A stretch of 64,000 bases of DNA from Vibrio inusitatus. GTDB lineage: Bacteria; Pseudomonadota; Gammaproteobacteria; Enterobacterales; Vibrionaceae. The stretch is taken from NCBI GenBank assembly GCA_024346935.1, contig AP024879.1:186001-250000 (forward strand). Direction: 5' to 3'. The position numbers and the translations under genes were made by a program. Below, piece after piece: positions 41,760-51,002 of this stretch; the stretch's first letter is position 1, and each line of letters begins with the position of its first letter. The notes below the pieces were generated by a model that did no database searches, was not told the origin of the DNA, and saw only the letters and a program-made list of their open reading frames with translations.

Positions 41760-42460
41760 AGTTTCTAGCGGGCATACTTAGTCCTATGACTTTTTTCATG
41801 GTTTTGACATTGGCAAGCGCTTCTCCAACTTGAACATTGTAATTTCTCAAACTTAGCTGATCACTAGTAAGCTCTTTATATCGAGACATTGCTGTCTCAG
41901 ATGAAGAGCGGTCGTGATAACTTGAATCGATTTTCCATTGCGCTAAAGTGTCATTCTGTAGTGCATCAGGGTTACGTTTCGTAGATGTCTATCTACACAT
42001 ACCCCAGAATTTTTGTGAGACTGCTTTAATGGTTTGATGCCTTTTCGTTTTAACACTTTATGGCACTCTTTTGTATTGTAAGCGCCATCACCTGATACTG
42101 CATCTACCTGCCTTCGAAGAAGGTTAGGTAGCGTTGGTAGCACTTCGCTATCACCTACATTGGCAAGACTAACTTCAGCGCTGATGACTTCATGAGTATC
42201 AACATCGACGGAAAGATGTAGTTTGCGCCACGTCCTACGCTTTTCATTCTCATCCTTTCTGGTTTTCCACTCGCTCTCACCAAAAACTTTAAGTCTTGTA
42301 GAATCGATAGCGATGTGACGTACTGGTGGACCACGCGATTTGTTACGATACTTAGCTTGTACCGTCTTAGAACGATTGCTGAGACACGTATAACCGGGTG
42401 AAGTTAGTGGTGCATCCATGAGATTGAAAATAGAGTCAATAAACCTTGAAGAGCACGAAG
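41760..42460 (-). pseudogene. IS5-family transposase remnant
   Basis: The longest open part (41943-42419) reads as the middle of an IS5-family DDE transposase: HIAIDSTRLKVFGESEW with the first Asp, a central RRTWRKLHLSVD block and VSGDGAYNTKECH with the second Asp. Upstream sequence continues the family (RFIDSIFNLM) without a start codon and with a frame change. Downstream the ending SSSETAMSRYKEL...QLSLRNYN...LSMPARN lies in another frame. The N-terminal part is missing, so it is inactive. Confidence 0.85.
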
Positions 42461-42601
42461 TGGGAGGGGAAATATTCCTTTTATTTACTAAGTATATTGT
42501 TCACATCCATCACTAGTTAAATTACCAAGAATAATTCTAAATATCTTATGATTTTCTCATCTTTATTTTATGCATGTATATTTAACCTGAGGTGATTAAT
42601 T

Positions 42602-43342
42602 TTACTCAACTCTTTGACGTAATATTCTGGTGTTAGATTTATATACCTCTAGATACATGTCGTTAACTTTACCTAATACTGTAACGTAAAATATATATTT
42701 GTAATCTTCATTTATGAAAACATATTTATGATTGCCACCGCTTCCTTCATATATCTTTTTCCCTTCTTTCAAGACTAAACTCGGCTCTTCAAGTGTGCTC
42801 TTATTATTTTCCCAAGCAGCATATCTCATGGAGTTATCTGCTTGCCTATCAATCCTGATATAATAATCTTTAGTTGAAGAATTAATTATGTTTCTATCAA
42901 ACTCTTTCACACTAGAGTGTAACCAAAGAATACTTGCATTCTTCTGTTGCTCAATAAGTACCTTAGTTGCGGGGGATTTATAGTTAATTGCGCTGATTTG
43001 ACCATCATAATTAAGCCATATATTTCCACTATGCATACTTATTCCTCTCCAACCAACGGCTGACCAGTCAGAATTTGAATTAGACTCTATGATGTCTTTT
43101 AAAAATGTGTCATCGAAAATCTCAAAAAATCTTTCCTGGAACTCATTTTTATCTCCAATCGATTTTAATGGGTGCGGTCTGTTAAGAGGATAGTGAACTT
43201 GTTTGGAAATCGATTCTATATTTCCTGTTCTAAAATCAGATATTATTTCATCTATTCTATTTGTATCTTTTTCATAGCTAAGACTAAAAGGAGAAAACAA
43301 CAAAAAAAACATAGATAACAGGATAAAACACGGCGAATTCAT
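42602..43342 (-). CDS. Orphan exported protein, 246 aa
   Basis: 246 residues from ATG 43342, which gives a signal peptide (MNSPCFILLSMFFLLFSPFS, cut near SLSYE); a GTG at 43408 would extend it. The body is soluble, with GWRGISMHSGNIWLNYDG, similar in style to small periplasmic enzyme-like or immunity-like proteins. AT-rich codons. No family recognised. Confidence 0.65.
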   Translation of the reverse strand: MNSPCFILLSMFFLLFSPFSLSYEKDTNRIDEIISDFRTGNIESISKQVHYPLNRPHPLKSIGDKNEFQERFFEIFDDTFLKDIIESNSNSDWSAVGWRGISMHSGNIWLNYDGQISAINYKSPATKVLIEQQKNASILWLHSSVKEFDRNIINSSTKDYYIRIDRQADNSMRYAAWENNKSTLEEPSLVLKEGKKIYEGSGGNHKYVFINEDYKYIFYVTVLGKVNDMYLEVYKSNTRILRQRVE

Positions 43343-43976
43343 AGTGATTAACTCTAACCCCATAAGTGATAGATTGACTTGAGCCACTGTGTAGTGGTAT
43401 GTATTCACTATTGTTTCATATTGCTTTTACAATATTTGGAATATTAGATATTCTTATGTCGGTGATGAATTTCATTGAATTATCGATTGGTTTGGACCTT
43501 GTTAAGGATATTGTAGTAGTTGACTGAATTTGGCCGCTACATTAGAAAATATTGAATATTTAAATATTCTGTCAAATGCTAATTTAGCAACACATATAAC
43601 ACAGAATTGCTTCGTTATGTTTTACACTGGCTTTTCTACCTCATATCAGTCTATGCGTCTACCATACTTTTTTTATGGCAAAACTTTAGCTATGTAGCCA
43701 AATCTGTTAATCCAATACAGTTCACTCAAGAACCCAGTTAAACAGGAAGTCAGGCGTTTATTGAGCAAAATACTTGGCTCAAGTTGCTTTGTTACCTTCT
43801 TGGTTATGCAATAAGGCCTGATAAATATTCAAGTTATCACAACTTAAACTTGCTTAGTTGTCTTTTAAAGAAAGCTACTTGATATGAGGTTTGAAATTTT
43901 GATGACGCAAATTGGTAATATCAGATATGCATGGTAATGATAGCATGCGCTCAAAAGTAAATTACTGAGTAGCAAA
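43343..43976. other. Intergenic region with island repeat B and an IS-like end
   Basis: No gene seen. It contains TTTGGCCGCTACA (43529-43541), like an insertion-sequence end, and the second 107-bp repeat (43615-43720). Confidence 0.6.
43615..43720 (+). repeat. Island direct repeat, copy B
   Basis: Partner of 39597-39705, same orientation, about 80% identical by eye. It lies 256 bases upstream of the proline-rich lipoprotein gene. Confidence 0.7.
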
Positions 43977-44774
43977 ATGAAAAAATTAATTCTAATTATG
44001 GTTGCGGCTGGTTTGAGTGGCTGTGGAGGCTCAGATAGTGGAGATAATGGCCCTACAACCCCTCCTCCAGAAACGTTACCGCCGGGTTCTGGTCTACCTA
44101 TTTTACCTCCTATTCCACCAGAACTTTGTGATGAATGTGAAGCCATTCAACCTCCATTACCAGACTTACCATTAGTTTTGCCTCCGGGTAATGGCACCGA
44201 ACCGCTACCACCTGTTGAGCCAGGGCCCTGCCCAGAATGTGGCGAACCTGTTGATCCAGGAGTACCCGAATTTCCAGTTGAGCCCCCAATTGAGTTTTCT
44301 CAAGAAGGTCAGGTATGCGAGAAGGATGCGATAGCGTTTAACTATCAAGGTAATATGGGGCTTTACTCTATTGATAGGGAAACAATTTTTAATGACTGCT
44401 ATAGAAGAGATGAGGGACGTATTTACCACTCTGTCTTATATGATGCGAACCAAGATTTAGTTCTTTCTGCTTACACAACTTACTATGCTCAGATTTTAGG
44501 CGGGATAAGTTCGACCTATTACCATGTTACTTATTACAACGTAGAGGGCGCTGTAACAGCTCTTGTAGAGCACGGAATTAGGCACTCATTATATGATGAA
44601 GAAAGAACTCGACTTCATATTAAAGTAGATGCAACGACCTGGGATAGTTACAAGATTGTAGAGGGTGAATGGGAGTTTCTTCAGACAGATGATGGGCCTC
44701 GAGGTAATGTAGCTAGACAGGATAGAGCCAAACAAGGGATGGAAGATATGAAATCTCAATTCTCCCCATATTAA
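43977..44774 (+). CDS. Proline-rich lipoprotein, 265 aa
   Basis: 265 residues. The lipobox is GLSGC (Cys16). Residues ~20-110 are proline-rich with two CxxC pairs (CDEC, CPEC), a surface-stalk-like linker. A globular C-terminal domain follows with Cys pairs (VCEKD, NDCYRR) that may form a disulfide. Family unknown; probably an outer-membrane lipoprotein with an exposed C-terminal domain. Confidence 0.72.
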   Translation: MKKLILIMVAAGLSGCGGSDSGDNGPTTPPPETLPPGSGLPILPPIPPELCDECEAIQPPLPDLPLVLPPGNGTEPLPPVEPGPCPECGEPVDPGVPEFPVEPPIEFSQEGQVCEKDAIAFNYQGNMGLYSIDRETIFNDCYRRDEGRIYHSVLYDANQDLVLSAYTTYYAQILGGISSTYYHVTYYNVEGAVTALVEHGIRHSLYDEERTRLHIKVDATTWDSYKIVEGEWEFLQTDDGPRGNVARQDRAKQGMEDMKSQFSPY

Positions 44775-44836
44775 CAGTCTATATTTTGTGAGAGATATCG
44801 TTTGGTTATGCGACTTTCCTCATAGATATTTGTATA

Positions 44837-44858
44837 GTGGCCAATTAAGTTTGGCCAC
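44837..44858. repeat. GTGGCCAA inverted repeat (IS-end-like)
   Basis: GTGGCCAA and TTGGCCAC are separated by 6 bases. The same GTGGCCAA appears at 48475 and, inverted and imperfect, at 43529. It could be a junction of two IS termini. Confidence 0.35.
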
Positions 44859-45067
44859 CTTTACTTATACTGAGTACAGAACTGCAATATGAGAAGTAGT
44901 TCGAAAAGTCTGAGTGTTCTTTGGTTCGTAACTCGGCTTTGTCCAACTCCGAGCTAGCTGATGTGACTAGCTCGGATCTGCCCCGTAATAAGCTAGAGCA
45001 AGATGAAACTTGATATCAATTGTCGCAATTTGACTTGCCTTACTATCTAGTGAAAATTTCCTCTATC

Positions 45068-45343
45068 CTAACCTTTCCAAATTTTGACGATTTTCCCTTC
45101 TGAGTCGACTTCAATGTTTACGCGATCGGGGTTGTGATCCATTGTAAGCATTGATCCGCTAGTGTAAGTGCGCAGTGGATGCCCCATCAATGAACCAATT
45201 TCCTGTTGCTCGATGTTATCGCTCATCTCTTGTTTGGCATTCATATCTTTGCCGTCCATGTTGTTGGTCGTAGACATTGACTCACAGGCAGTCAAAGTCA
45301 ATAGCGCAGTTGCAGTGATCATTGCAAGATGCAGCGTTTTCAT
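45068..45343 (-). CDS. Small lipoprotein with I78-inhibitor-like domain
   Basis: 91 residues. The lipobox is LTAC (Cys19). The C-terminal half matches the I78 peptidase-inhibitor pattern: LMGHPLRTYTSGSMLTMD, then PDRVNIEVDSEGKIVKIWKG. The family's first Cys and usual final Cys-Gly are changed to KG, so inhibition is unproven. An AGGAGAG ribosome site precedes the ATG. Confidence 0.78.
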   Translation of the reverse strand: MKTLHLAMITATALLTLTACESMSTTNNMDGKDMNAKQEMSDNIEQQEIGSLMGHPLRTYTSGSMLTMDHNPDRVNIEVDSEGKIVKIWKG

Positions 45344-45852
45344 AGTGTCTCTCCTATTAATGGGAATACGTTTTTATGTTTACGATCTAGAGTTTGGGTT
45401 AAATATTGAAAAAATTCACGACTTTTACAAGGTTTTTTAACGCTAGAACAATACTCTAGCGAACGAATGAGACGCAACATTGCCAGTCACTCATCCAAGT
45501 AGGATAGTATTCCCACTTTGAGTTCACGAGTATGTTGTTGTAAGGAAGTTATGCGAGCTTTACGGAGATTAGACCGCTCTGATTCCTTGTTAACTGGCGT
45601 GTGTTTTCTCAACTTCCCCCTACATGTTTGAGTTCAAAGCCCGGATCGCGACTGCGCTGTTTTGTCGGGTACAGGCTAAAGTGGCCAATATTGGTTTGCC
45701 GTTCATCTTCAAACACATTGTTGTCCAATTATGTGTTTCATAGCTTCAGTGCTCACTGAAGCTAAATTTAAAGAGCCCTTCCAATCGTCATTGCATGCTC
45801 ACGTATATGGACTATGAAGCACTCACTCAATAGTGTGAGTGCTTCATGTTCT
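45344..45852. other. Intergenic region, 509 bp
   Basis: No gene seen. The only structure noted is a perfect 12-bp hairpin at 45815-45846 (TGAAGCACTCAC with its complement, 8-nt loop), just after the stop of the next minus-strand gene; it lacks a clear T-run. Confidence 0.6.
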
Positions 45853-46176
45853 TTATTTAGGCTGCTTGCGTGATTCCACTGCGTCTAACTTCCATAGCCC
45901 AAATACTCGATAGCTCATGTCTATATGAGAAATCTCTATAGCTATGACAACAAGTCTCCATTTTTCATTGAATCCATTGTTCTTTAGCCACAGAGCATTG
46001 TTGACTTCGTCTAACTTAATTAGAGGTTTATTCATGTCGTTGGCACAGTTTGTTAGCAAGGCACACAGGTTTTGTGGCTGCTTACCGTTAGGTGTTGATG
46101 CTGACAGTAGCATCACAGGATGCCCTTCAATCTGACTCAGGTCAGATAGGAGGATGAGAATGGTTGTTGTGTTCAT
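45853..46176 (-). CDS. Hypothetical protein, 107 aa
   Basis: 107 residues. GAGGAAG lies 7 bases before the ATG, a strong site that supports a real gene. No signal peptide or membrane segment; hydrophobic start MNTTTILILLSDLSQ is short. Not recognised. Confidence 0.6.
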   Translation of the reverse strand: MNTTTILILLSDLSQIEGHPVMLLSASTPNGKQPQNLCALLTNCANDMNKPLIKLDEVNNALWLKNNGFNEKWRLVVIAIEISHIDMSYRVFGLWKLDAVESRKQPK

Positions 46177-46933
46177 AATGACTTCCTCTGTTCAAACTAT
46201 TGAATGGGTTTCGCTGCAGCTGTACTTAACCTATCAAACCCTTTTCCCAGCGAAATAGCCTAAAAGGGACTTTCCTCTATTTTTTTTCGTTCGATATTTC
46301 CCTCGCTCAAACACTTAAATCTTGTTACCCCACAGCCATTAAATGCTTTCTCGAGTTAAACCACTTAAAAAACATCACTCCGTTTTGAATGCCGATTCTA
46401 TGGCATATCACAAGCAACCTCGTTGAAGAACGGGCGGATTAAAAGAGGGAACTCCCTCATGCGCAGACATGCACTTAAGGTGACGACATCACTCAAAGAC
46501 AGCCCTGACTCACGTCAGACTCGCTGTATCACTTTTTTGGAAATGTCTTCCAAAACTAACTGGGCCCTACAGGTAACCAGGGACTGTGTCATGAGCAGAC
46601 AATCATGAACTTCAAAGCCCAGACTGACGTCAGGAACCCGCTTTGACCTGAACTCAACAGGCCACATGAGGTGTGTAATGAGCACGGAATCATCGCTTCT
46701 CGCTGTAGTGGAATACCTCGGCATAGGGGAAGCAGAACACCTGATAAGCAACAGAACAGAACTGTATAAATTGGCGTATTTGTCGCATACAAATGGAATA
46801 AACCACCTGAAGGTTAATTGTGCTTATCCAGCACGTTGGCGTTAACGCTACTTTCATGAGAAGTCGGAGAGTAGTGAGTCATCAATTGCACGTGTGGGTG
46901 TGAAGGCTTACAACGACAAAAGAGGTAGAAGTG
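46177..46933. other. Leader region of the second recombinase unit, 757 bp
   Basis: From about 46390 the base composition becomes richer in GC than the flanks and stays so through the recombinase gene, marking a separate mobile unit. Short frames exist but none has a credible start and family. No terminal repeats found. Confidence 0.5.
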
Positions 46934-47230
46934 ATGGCGAAGAAATTAACGCTGGATGAGCTTTACAAAGTACGAAGACGAGGAAAATTAGAGTTTGGAG
47001 ACGCGAAGGAAGAGCTTATCGAAGTACGTAAAGCCAAAACCATTCGTCATAAGACGTTAGTGCATATATCAAAACTGGACAAGTATGCGTTTCAGTTGAG
47101 GTCACTGATTAAAGTGGGCGCAAGCGTTACTGAACTTCATTTTTGGTTACAGGCGCAGGGTGTTGAATGTGCACGCTCTACCGTCTATCGATGGAGAAAG
47201 AAACATGAAAAAAAAGACGAAGAACAATAA
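46934..47230 (+). CDS. Small HTH protein partnered with the recombinase, 98 aa
   Basis: 98 residues from ATG 46934 (GTG 46931 is also possible; AGAGGT lies upstream). The C-terminal third has a helix-turn-helix look: VTELHFWLQAQGVECARSTVYRWRKKH. The rest is charged and helical. It overlaps the recombinase start by 26 bases, so both are probably translated together. It may act as accessory DNA-binding or directionality factor. Confidence 0.72.
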   Translation: MAKKLTLDELYKVRRRGKLEFGDAKEELIEVRKAKTIRHKTLVHISKLDKYAFQLRSLIKVGASVTELHFWLQAQGVECARSTVYRWRKKHEKKDEEQ

Positions 47231-48143
47231 GGGCTACCAAGCCAAAAAGAATCGCACGCCCGAGGAAAAACAAAAGCAGCAGGCCATCAATGTGGTCTAT
47301 CAGCTGAAAAATCGCGGAGATGTAAAATCGGATGGGACCGCACGCAACTATACTGGAGCGCTTAAGTTGTTCGCCGAGTATGTCAATGAGAAGGGAGTGG
47401 CATTGAAACATGCCACTAAACAAGATGCCATCGAATACCTAACTGACCGCTCAGTGCTGGTGGGTAATAGCGCTTTGAATACGTTTCGCGAAGTGGCGAA
47501 TAAGATGCTGGTGATGAGCAAAGCCATGCCTAAAGATGAAACGCTGCCCACAGACATCAAATCAGAAAAGATAGAGCTGCTTTCTTCACGAGCGTACTCA
47601 CCAGAGCAAGTAGAGTTACTTCAGTCTCATCAGGGAGATAAGAACGCCTTGTCGACATCTCTAGCACTCAGTTGCGGACTGAGGGCACATGAACTGTATA
47701 CCTTAAGACGGCGTGATGAGCTAGAGCCAGACGATAGACCCATATCTGCGGTTAAGTTTTCAGGTTTAGACCTTCAAAACAACCACAAGATGTATGTTGT
47801 GAAGGGTAAAGGTGGGTTAAAGCGGGAGGTGGCTATACCGAATGAGTTGGCGGCTTCACTAGAAGCAAGACGCCTTGATAAGCCTCGACGTTTGAAAGAC
47901 CGTACGGTTGTGTACAAGTCTTATTATGATGTGGGCGGTGGTCAAAGTTGGAGCCAGTCGTTTTCACGCGCATCCAATGTAGGACTTGGCTGGAGTCATG
48001 GCGCGCACGGCTTACGTCATAGCTATGCTCAAAGACGTATGGAAGAACTGAAATGGCATCACGACTACAATGACGCACTAGAAGCGGTATCTCAAGAGTT
48101 GGGACACTTCAGACGGTCCATTACACTGGTGTATCTACGATAG
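47205..48143 (+). CDS. Tyrosine site-specific recombinase
   Basis: 312 residues from ATG 47205 with GGAGAAAG upstream. A SAM-like core-binding domain (~40-130) is followed by the catalytic domain: Arg (CGLRAHELYTL), Lys (VKGKGGLKREV), HGLRHSYAQRR, LGHFRRS and Tyr near the end (TLVYLR). It differs from the phage integrase at 37112 and belongs to the group found with an HTH partner in mobile islands. A terminator and a perfect 15-bp inverted repeat follow. Confidence 0.88.
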   Translation: MKKKTKNNKGYQAKKNRTPEEKQKQQAINVVYQLKNRGDVKSDGTARNYTGALKLFAEYVNEKGVALKHATKQDAIEYLTDRSVLVGNSALNTFREVANKMLVMSKAMPKDETLPTDIKSEKIELLSSRAYSPEQVELLQSHQGDKNALSTSLALSCGLRAHELYTLRRRDELEPDDRPISAVKFSGLDLQNNHKMYVVKGKGGLKREVAIPNELAASLEARRLDKPRRLKDRTVVYKSYYDVGGGQSWSQSFSRASNVGLGWSHGAHGLRHSYAQRRMEELKWHHDYNDALEAVSQELGHFRRSITLVYLR

Positions 48144-48149
48144 ACACAA

Positions 48150-48182
48150 CGAAAATCGTCCTTAGATGATTTTCGTTTTTTT
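48150..48182 (+). terminator. Terminator of the recombinase unit
   Basis: CGAAAATCGTC pairs with GATGATTTTCG (one G-U) around a short loop, then TTTTTTT. Confidence 0.88.
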
Positions 48183-48242
48183 GCATTATGTTGTTGCGGG
48201 CTGTTTGTGCGCGATAGCGTGAGAGGGCCGGTGTGCTCTAGG

Positions 48243-48277
48243 CGCTCGCTGTGTCAGATACCCTGACACAGCGAGCG
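48243..48277. repeat. Perfect 15-bp inverted repeat, 5-bp spacer
   Basis: CGCTCGCTGTGTCAG, ATACC, CTGACACAGCGAGCG. There is no T-run on either side, so it is not a simple terminator. Its size fits a core site for a tyrosine recombinase, whose gene ends 100 bases upstream. Confidence 0.6.
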
Positions 48278-48785
48278 AAGCGAGAAAATTTTTGAGTCAC
48301 ATTTATGTGGCGAGAAGATTTTAAGGCAGCCCAAATGTCGGCAGTGACGGAATTTGGGTTAGACAAAACCGTCATTGCCGAAATATCTGAGTACTCAATA
48401 TCTGGCTACCAGGAGAAAGGATTGATTTGTGCAAGGACCAGTACCTTCACCGCTTTGGGTCAGTTAGCTGTGTAGTGGCCAAATGTACTATGTCACAACC
48501 ATTCGAACCAAAGAAAGTACCTAATAAAACTGGAACTTTCTTATATCACTATTCCTGTTTAATTAGGCTTCACTTGCTATCCTTAACGTGCTTCGCTCAA
48601 ACTTAGTTTGTCATTACCTCTAGATTTAGCGTATTGAGTACGATATGATTGTCTTTGAAGAACCAAATTGTTATTACATGGCGTGAAAAGATAACAAATA
48701 AATAGGCTTATTACTTTACACTTCCTTATATAAAGAACTGCCAACAACTTACATACAGAGAGCACCACTTTGGTGATAAATAGTG

Positions 48786-48935
48786 ATGAGTAAACCACGT
48801 ATAACCATCAGGTTTGAAGAAAGCCTTTATAAAGAGATTCAGGATCTAGCACAAAGAGAAGATAGAAGTATCAATTGGATAGTGAATAAACTCTTGAGAG
48901 AAAGGATTCAAAGAAAAAAGTTGGAAAGCAATTGA
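48786..48935 (+). CDS. Ribbon-helix-helix (Arc/CopG-type) DNA-binding protein, 49 aa
   Basis: 49 residues: a short beta strand PRITIRFEESLY followed by two helices (KEIQDLAQREDRSINWIV and NKLLRERI), the standard RHH fold of Arc-like repressors. It works as a dimer that inserts the strand pair into the DNA major groove. It lies 172 bases upstream of the first zorA on the same strand, and probably represses this defence cluster; that role is inferred from position. Confidence 0.72.
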   Translation: MSKPRITIRFEESLYKEIQDLAQREDRSINWIVNKLLRERIQRKKLESN

Positions 48936-49107
48936 AAATTATGAGCTTTTTGAAAAGAAAATCCATGATAATTTTTACCTTATTAGAGCGCTAGATACGC
49001 AAACGGTAAAAAGTGACTAAATACGAAAGAACTTGTTACGAAGTACTCTATATAGCAAACAGAGAGAGTACGACACTAGTACATAAAACATCGGGTAATA
49101 ATTTTAC

Positions 49108-51000
49108 ATGTCTGAATCACTTGCTAATCTAATCAGTAGTTTTAGCGCTGCTACCATTTCTGATGTCTTCTTGACCATCATTACTTTAATCTTAGTTGTT
49201 GCGATATACTTTTCATCTAAAGACTTACATCGCCCCTTTATTAATTATGCCCCTAACCTTCTGACATCTTTAGGTATTCTTGGTACGTTTACAGGTATAG
49301 TCATAGGGTTGATGGAGTTCAATCCGCAAGACATAGACAATTCAATTTCATTATTATTGGCCGGTTTAAAGACTGCATTTCTTACCAGTCTTTATGGAAT
49401 GCTAGCGTCTATCATACTAAAAGGCTGGCATGGATATGTTACTCGAGATGATGGAGAAGAATCTGGTGATGTGGGACCTGAATTGATCTATCAAGCAATC
49501 AAAGAGCAATCTGAATATTCTCAAAAACAATTTCTTGCGTCACGTGAGTTAGTCGAAGCAATTAAAGGCGACGAGGACTCCTCGTTGACTTCTCAGATCA
49601 AGAACTTACGTATCGATAGTAATGACGCTAATAATCGATTGTTGGAATCTTTTAAGCAGCAAAAAGAATTTGGTGAAGCATTTCAAAAACAGCTTTGGTT
49701 AGAACTACAACACTTTGGCGATCTTCTTTCTAAATCCGCAACTGAACAGGTAATTAACGCCCTAAAAGAAGTAATTGTAGACTTCAATAACAATTTGACA
49801 GAGCAGTTTGGAGAGAACTTTAAGCGTTTAGATGAGTCAGTTAAAAAACTGGTGGACTGGCAAGAAAACTACCGTATTCAACTGGAAGATATGGCAAACA
49901 AATATCAGCTTGGCGTAGATGCGATTAGCTCCACAGAGCAATCTGTTGCCCACATTAGCGAGAGAGCGGAATCTATTCCACAGACCATGGAAAAACTGCA
50001 CTCTGTAATGGAACTCGGTCATGGTCAAGTTACTGAGTTAGAAGAGCGTTTAGAAGCATTTAAAGATTTAAGAGATAAAGCGGTTGAAGCAATGCCACAG
50101 ATCCGTGAACAGATGGATACGACAATGTCTGTGATTGGAGATTCAGTGAAAGCGGCTTCTTCTCACTATGAAAATATGCTGTCTGAATCGCAGAAGATTA
50201 TCGATAACTTCAGCACTACTGCAACAGAAAGTGTCGATACTATGCGAACAAATCTAGAGCAAGGAGCAGAGAAGGTATCAGAACAGCTTAATACTGGTGC
50301 GATTGAAATTGGAGGTCGTCTTGCTGAGGCATCAAACGATATTCAAGGAAATGTAACTACTGCATCTGGAGCATTACAAAGCGCGTCTGACTACTTAACG
50401 GATAATGCTGAAAAGATTAAGCAACAACTTGAAGACTCAACAGTCGAATTGAATGCTCAGCTACGAGTTCTAGTTGCAGACATTAAAGATGATGCGAAAG
50501 CAACTGGGCAAGTACTCAAAGACTCTAATCAAGAACTTATTAGCAGCACTCAAGCCGCTCAAACTGAAATGACAGATCAGATTCGAAGTCTTTCTGGTGA
50601 GATGAGAGAAGAAGCGAAACTTACTAGCCAAATTTTGAAGGATTCGAATCACGAGCTAATGACCAGTACCAAAGCTGTTCAAAATGAAATGAATTCAGCT
50701 GTAAGCAAACTTCAAGATCGTTTAGAGCTGACATTAGAAGAAATCTTTAAAGTCCAGGCAAATGCTATTCAACGTACATTTGACAGCTTGGAAAACCAAA
50801 TCACAGATTCTGTTGGCAAAACGGGTAGCGCGGTAGAAAAACAAGTTGAAGTACTAGACCTTCAAATGCAACAAGAGATAAACAGAACCATGAATGAAAT
50901 GGGTGAAGCTTTAGCTACCATTACTCAGCAGTTTACTCGAGACTATCGTGGTCTTGTTCGCGAAATGTCCAATGTGATGAATTCTAGCGTGGCTGTTTAA
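49108..51000 (+). CDS. zorA: ZorA-like MotA/TolQ-type proton-channel subunit, module 1
   Basis: 630 residues. Three membrane segments (about 17-36, 50-70 and 83-105) carry the MotA/ExbB-type channel signature: LGILGTFTGIVIGL and GLKTAFLTSLYGMLAS. Residues ~130-620 are a long coiled-coil tail facing the cytoplasm, as in Zorya ZorA, which forms a pentamer around ZorB and is driven by ion flow. Two 40-residue repeats lie at about 455-530 (LKDSNQEL and LKDSNHEL). It is followed 2 bases later by zorB and then an HNH nuclease gene, the type II Zorya order. Confidence 0.82.
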   Translation: MSESLANLISSFSAATISDVFLTIITLILVVAIYFSSKDLHRPFINYAPNLLTSLGILGTFTGIVIGLMEFNPQDIDNSISLLLAGLKTAFLTSLYGMLASIILKGWHGYVTRDDGEESGDVGPELIYQAIKEQSEYSQKQFLASRELVEAIKGDEDSSLTSQIKNLRIDSNDANNRLLESFKQQKEFGEAFQKQLWLELQHFGDLLSKSATEQVINALKEVIVDFNNNLTEQFGENFKRLDESVKKLVDWQENYRIQLEDMANKYQLGVDAISSTEQSVAHISERAESIPQTMEKLHSVMELGHGQVTELEERLEAFKDLRDKAVEAMPQIREQMDTTMSVIGDSVKAASSHYENMLSESQKIIDNFSTTATESVDTMRTNLEQGAEKVSEQLNTGAIEIGGRLAEASNDIQGNVTTASGALQSASDYLTDNAEKIKQQLEDSTVELNAQLRVLVADIKDDAKATGQVLKDSNQELISSTQAAQTEMTDQIRSLSGEMREEAKLTSQILKDSNHELMTSTKAVQNEMNSAVSKLQDRLELTLEEIFKVQANAIQRTFDSLENQITDSVGKTGSAVEKQVEVLDLQMQQEINRTMNEMGEALATITQQFTRDYRGLVREMSNVMNSSVAV

Positions 51001-51002
51001 TC

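Larger units (their letters stand above)
48144..48785. other. Intergenic region after the recombinase, 642 bp
   Basis: It holds the recombinase terminator, the 15-bp inverted repeat at 48243-48277, a second inverted repeat (TCGGCAGTGACGG at 48338, CCGTCATTGCCGA at 48369) inside a doubtful 56-codon frame (48305-48475), and a GTGGCCAA IS-like end at 48475. AT-rich from 48.5 kb. Confidence 0.6.

Noticed and set aside
39597..43720. Integron attC/VCR sites
   Set aside because: The 107-bp repeats lack the RYYYAAC and GTTRRRY core boxes and no integron integrase is present.
46423..46792. Several 60-80-codon frames on both strands before the HTH gene
   Set aside because: They overlap each other, have no good starts and no family signature.
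37083..48347. TGTCGGCAGTGA at 37083 and 48336 as attL/attR of an 11-kb element
   Set aside because: A 12-base match is expected by chance in a window of this size, and the flanks do not match.
48305..48475. 56-codon frame after the recombinase
   Set aside because: No ribosome site and no recognised domain; it spans an inverted repeat. Kept only as a note.
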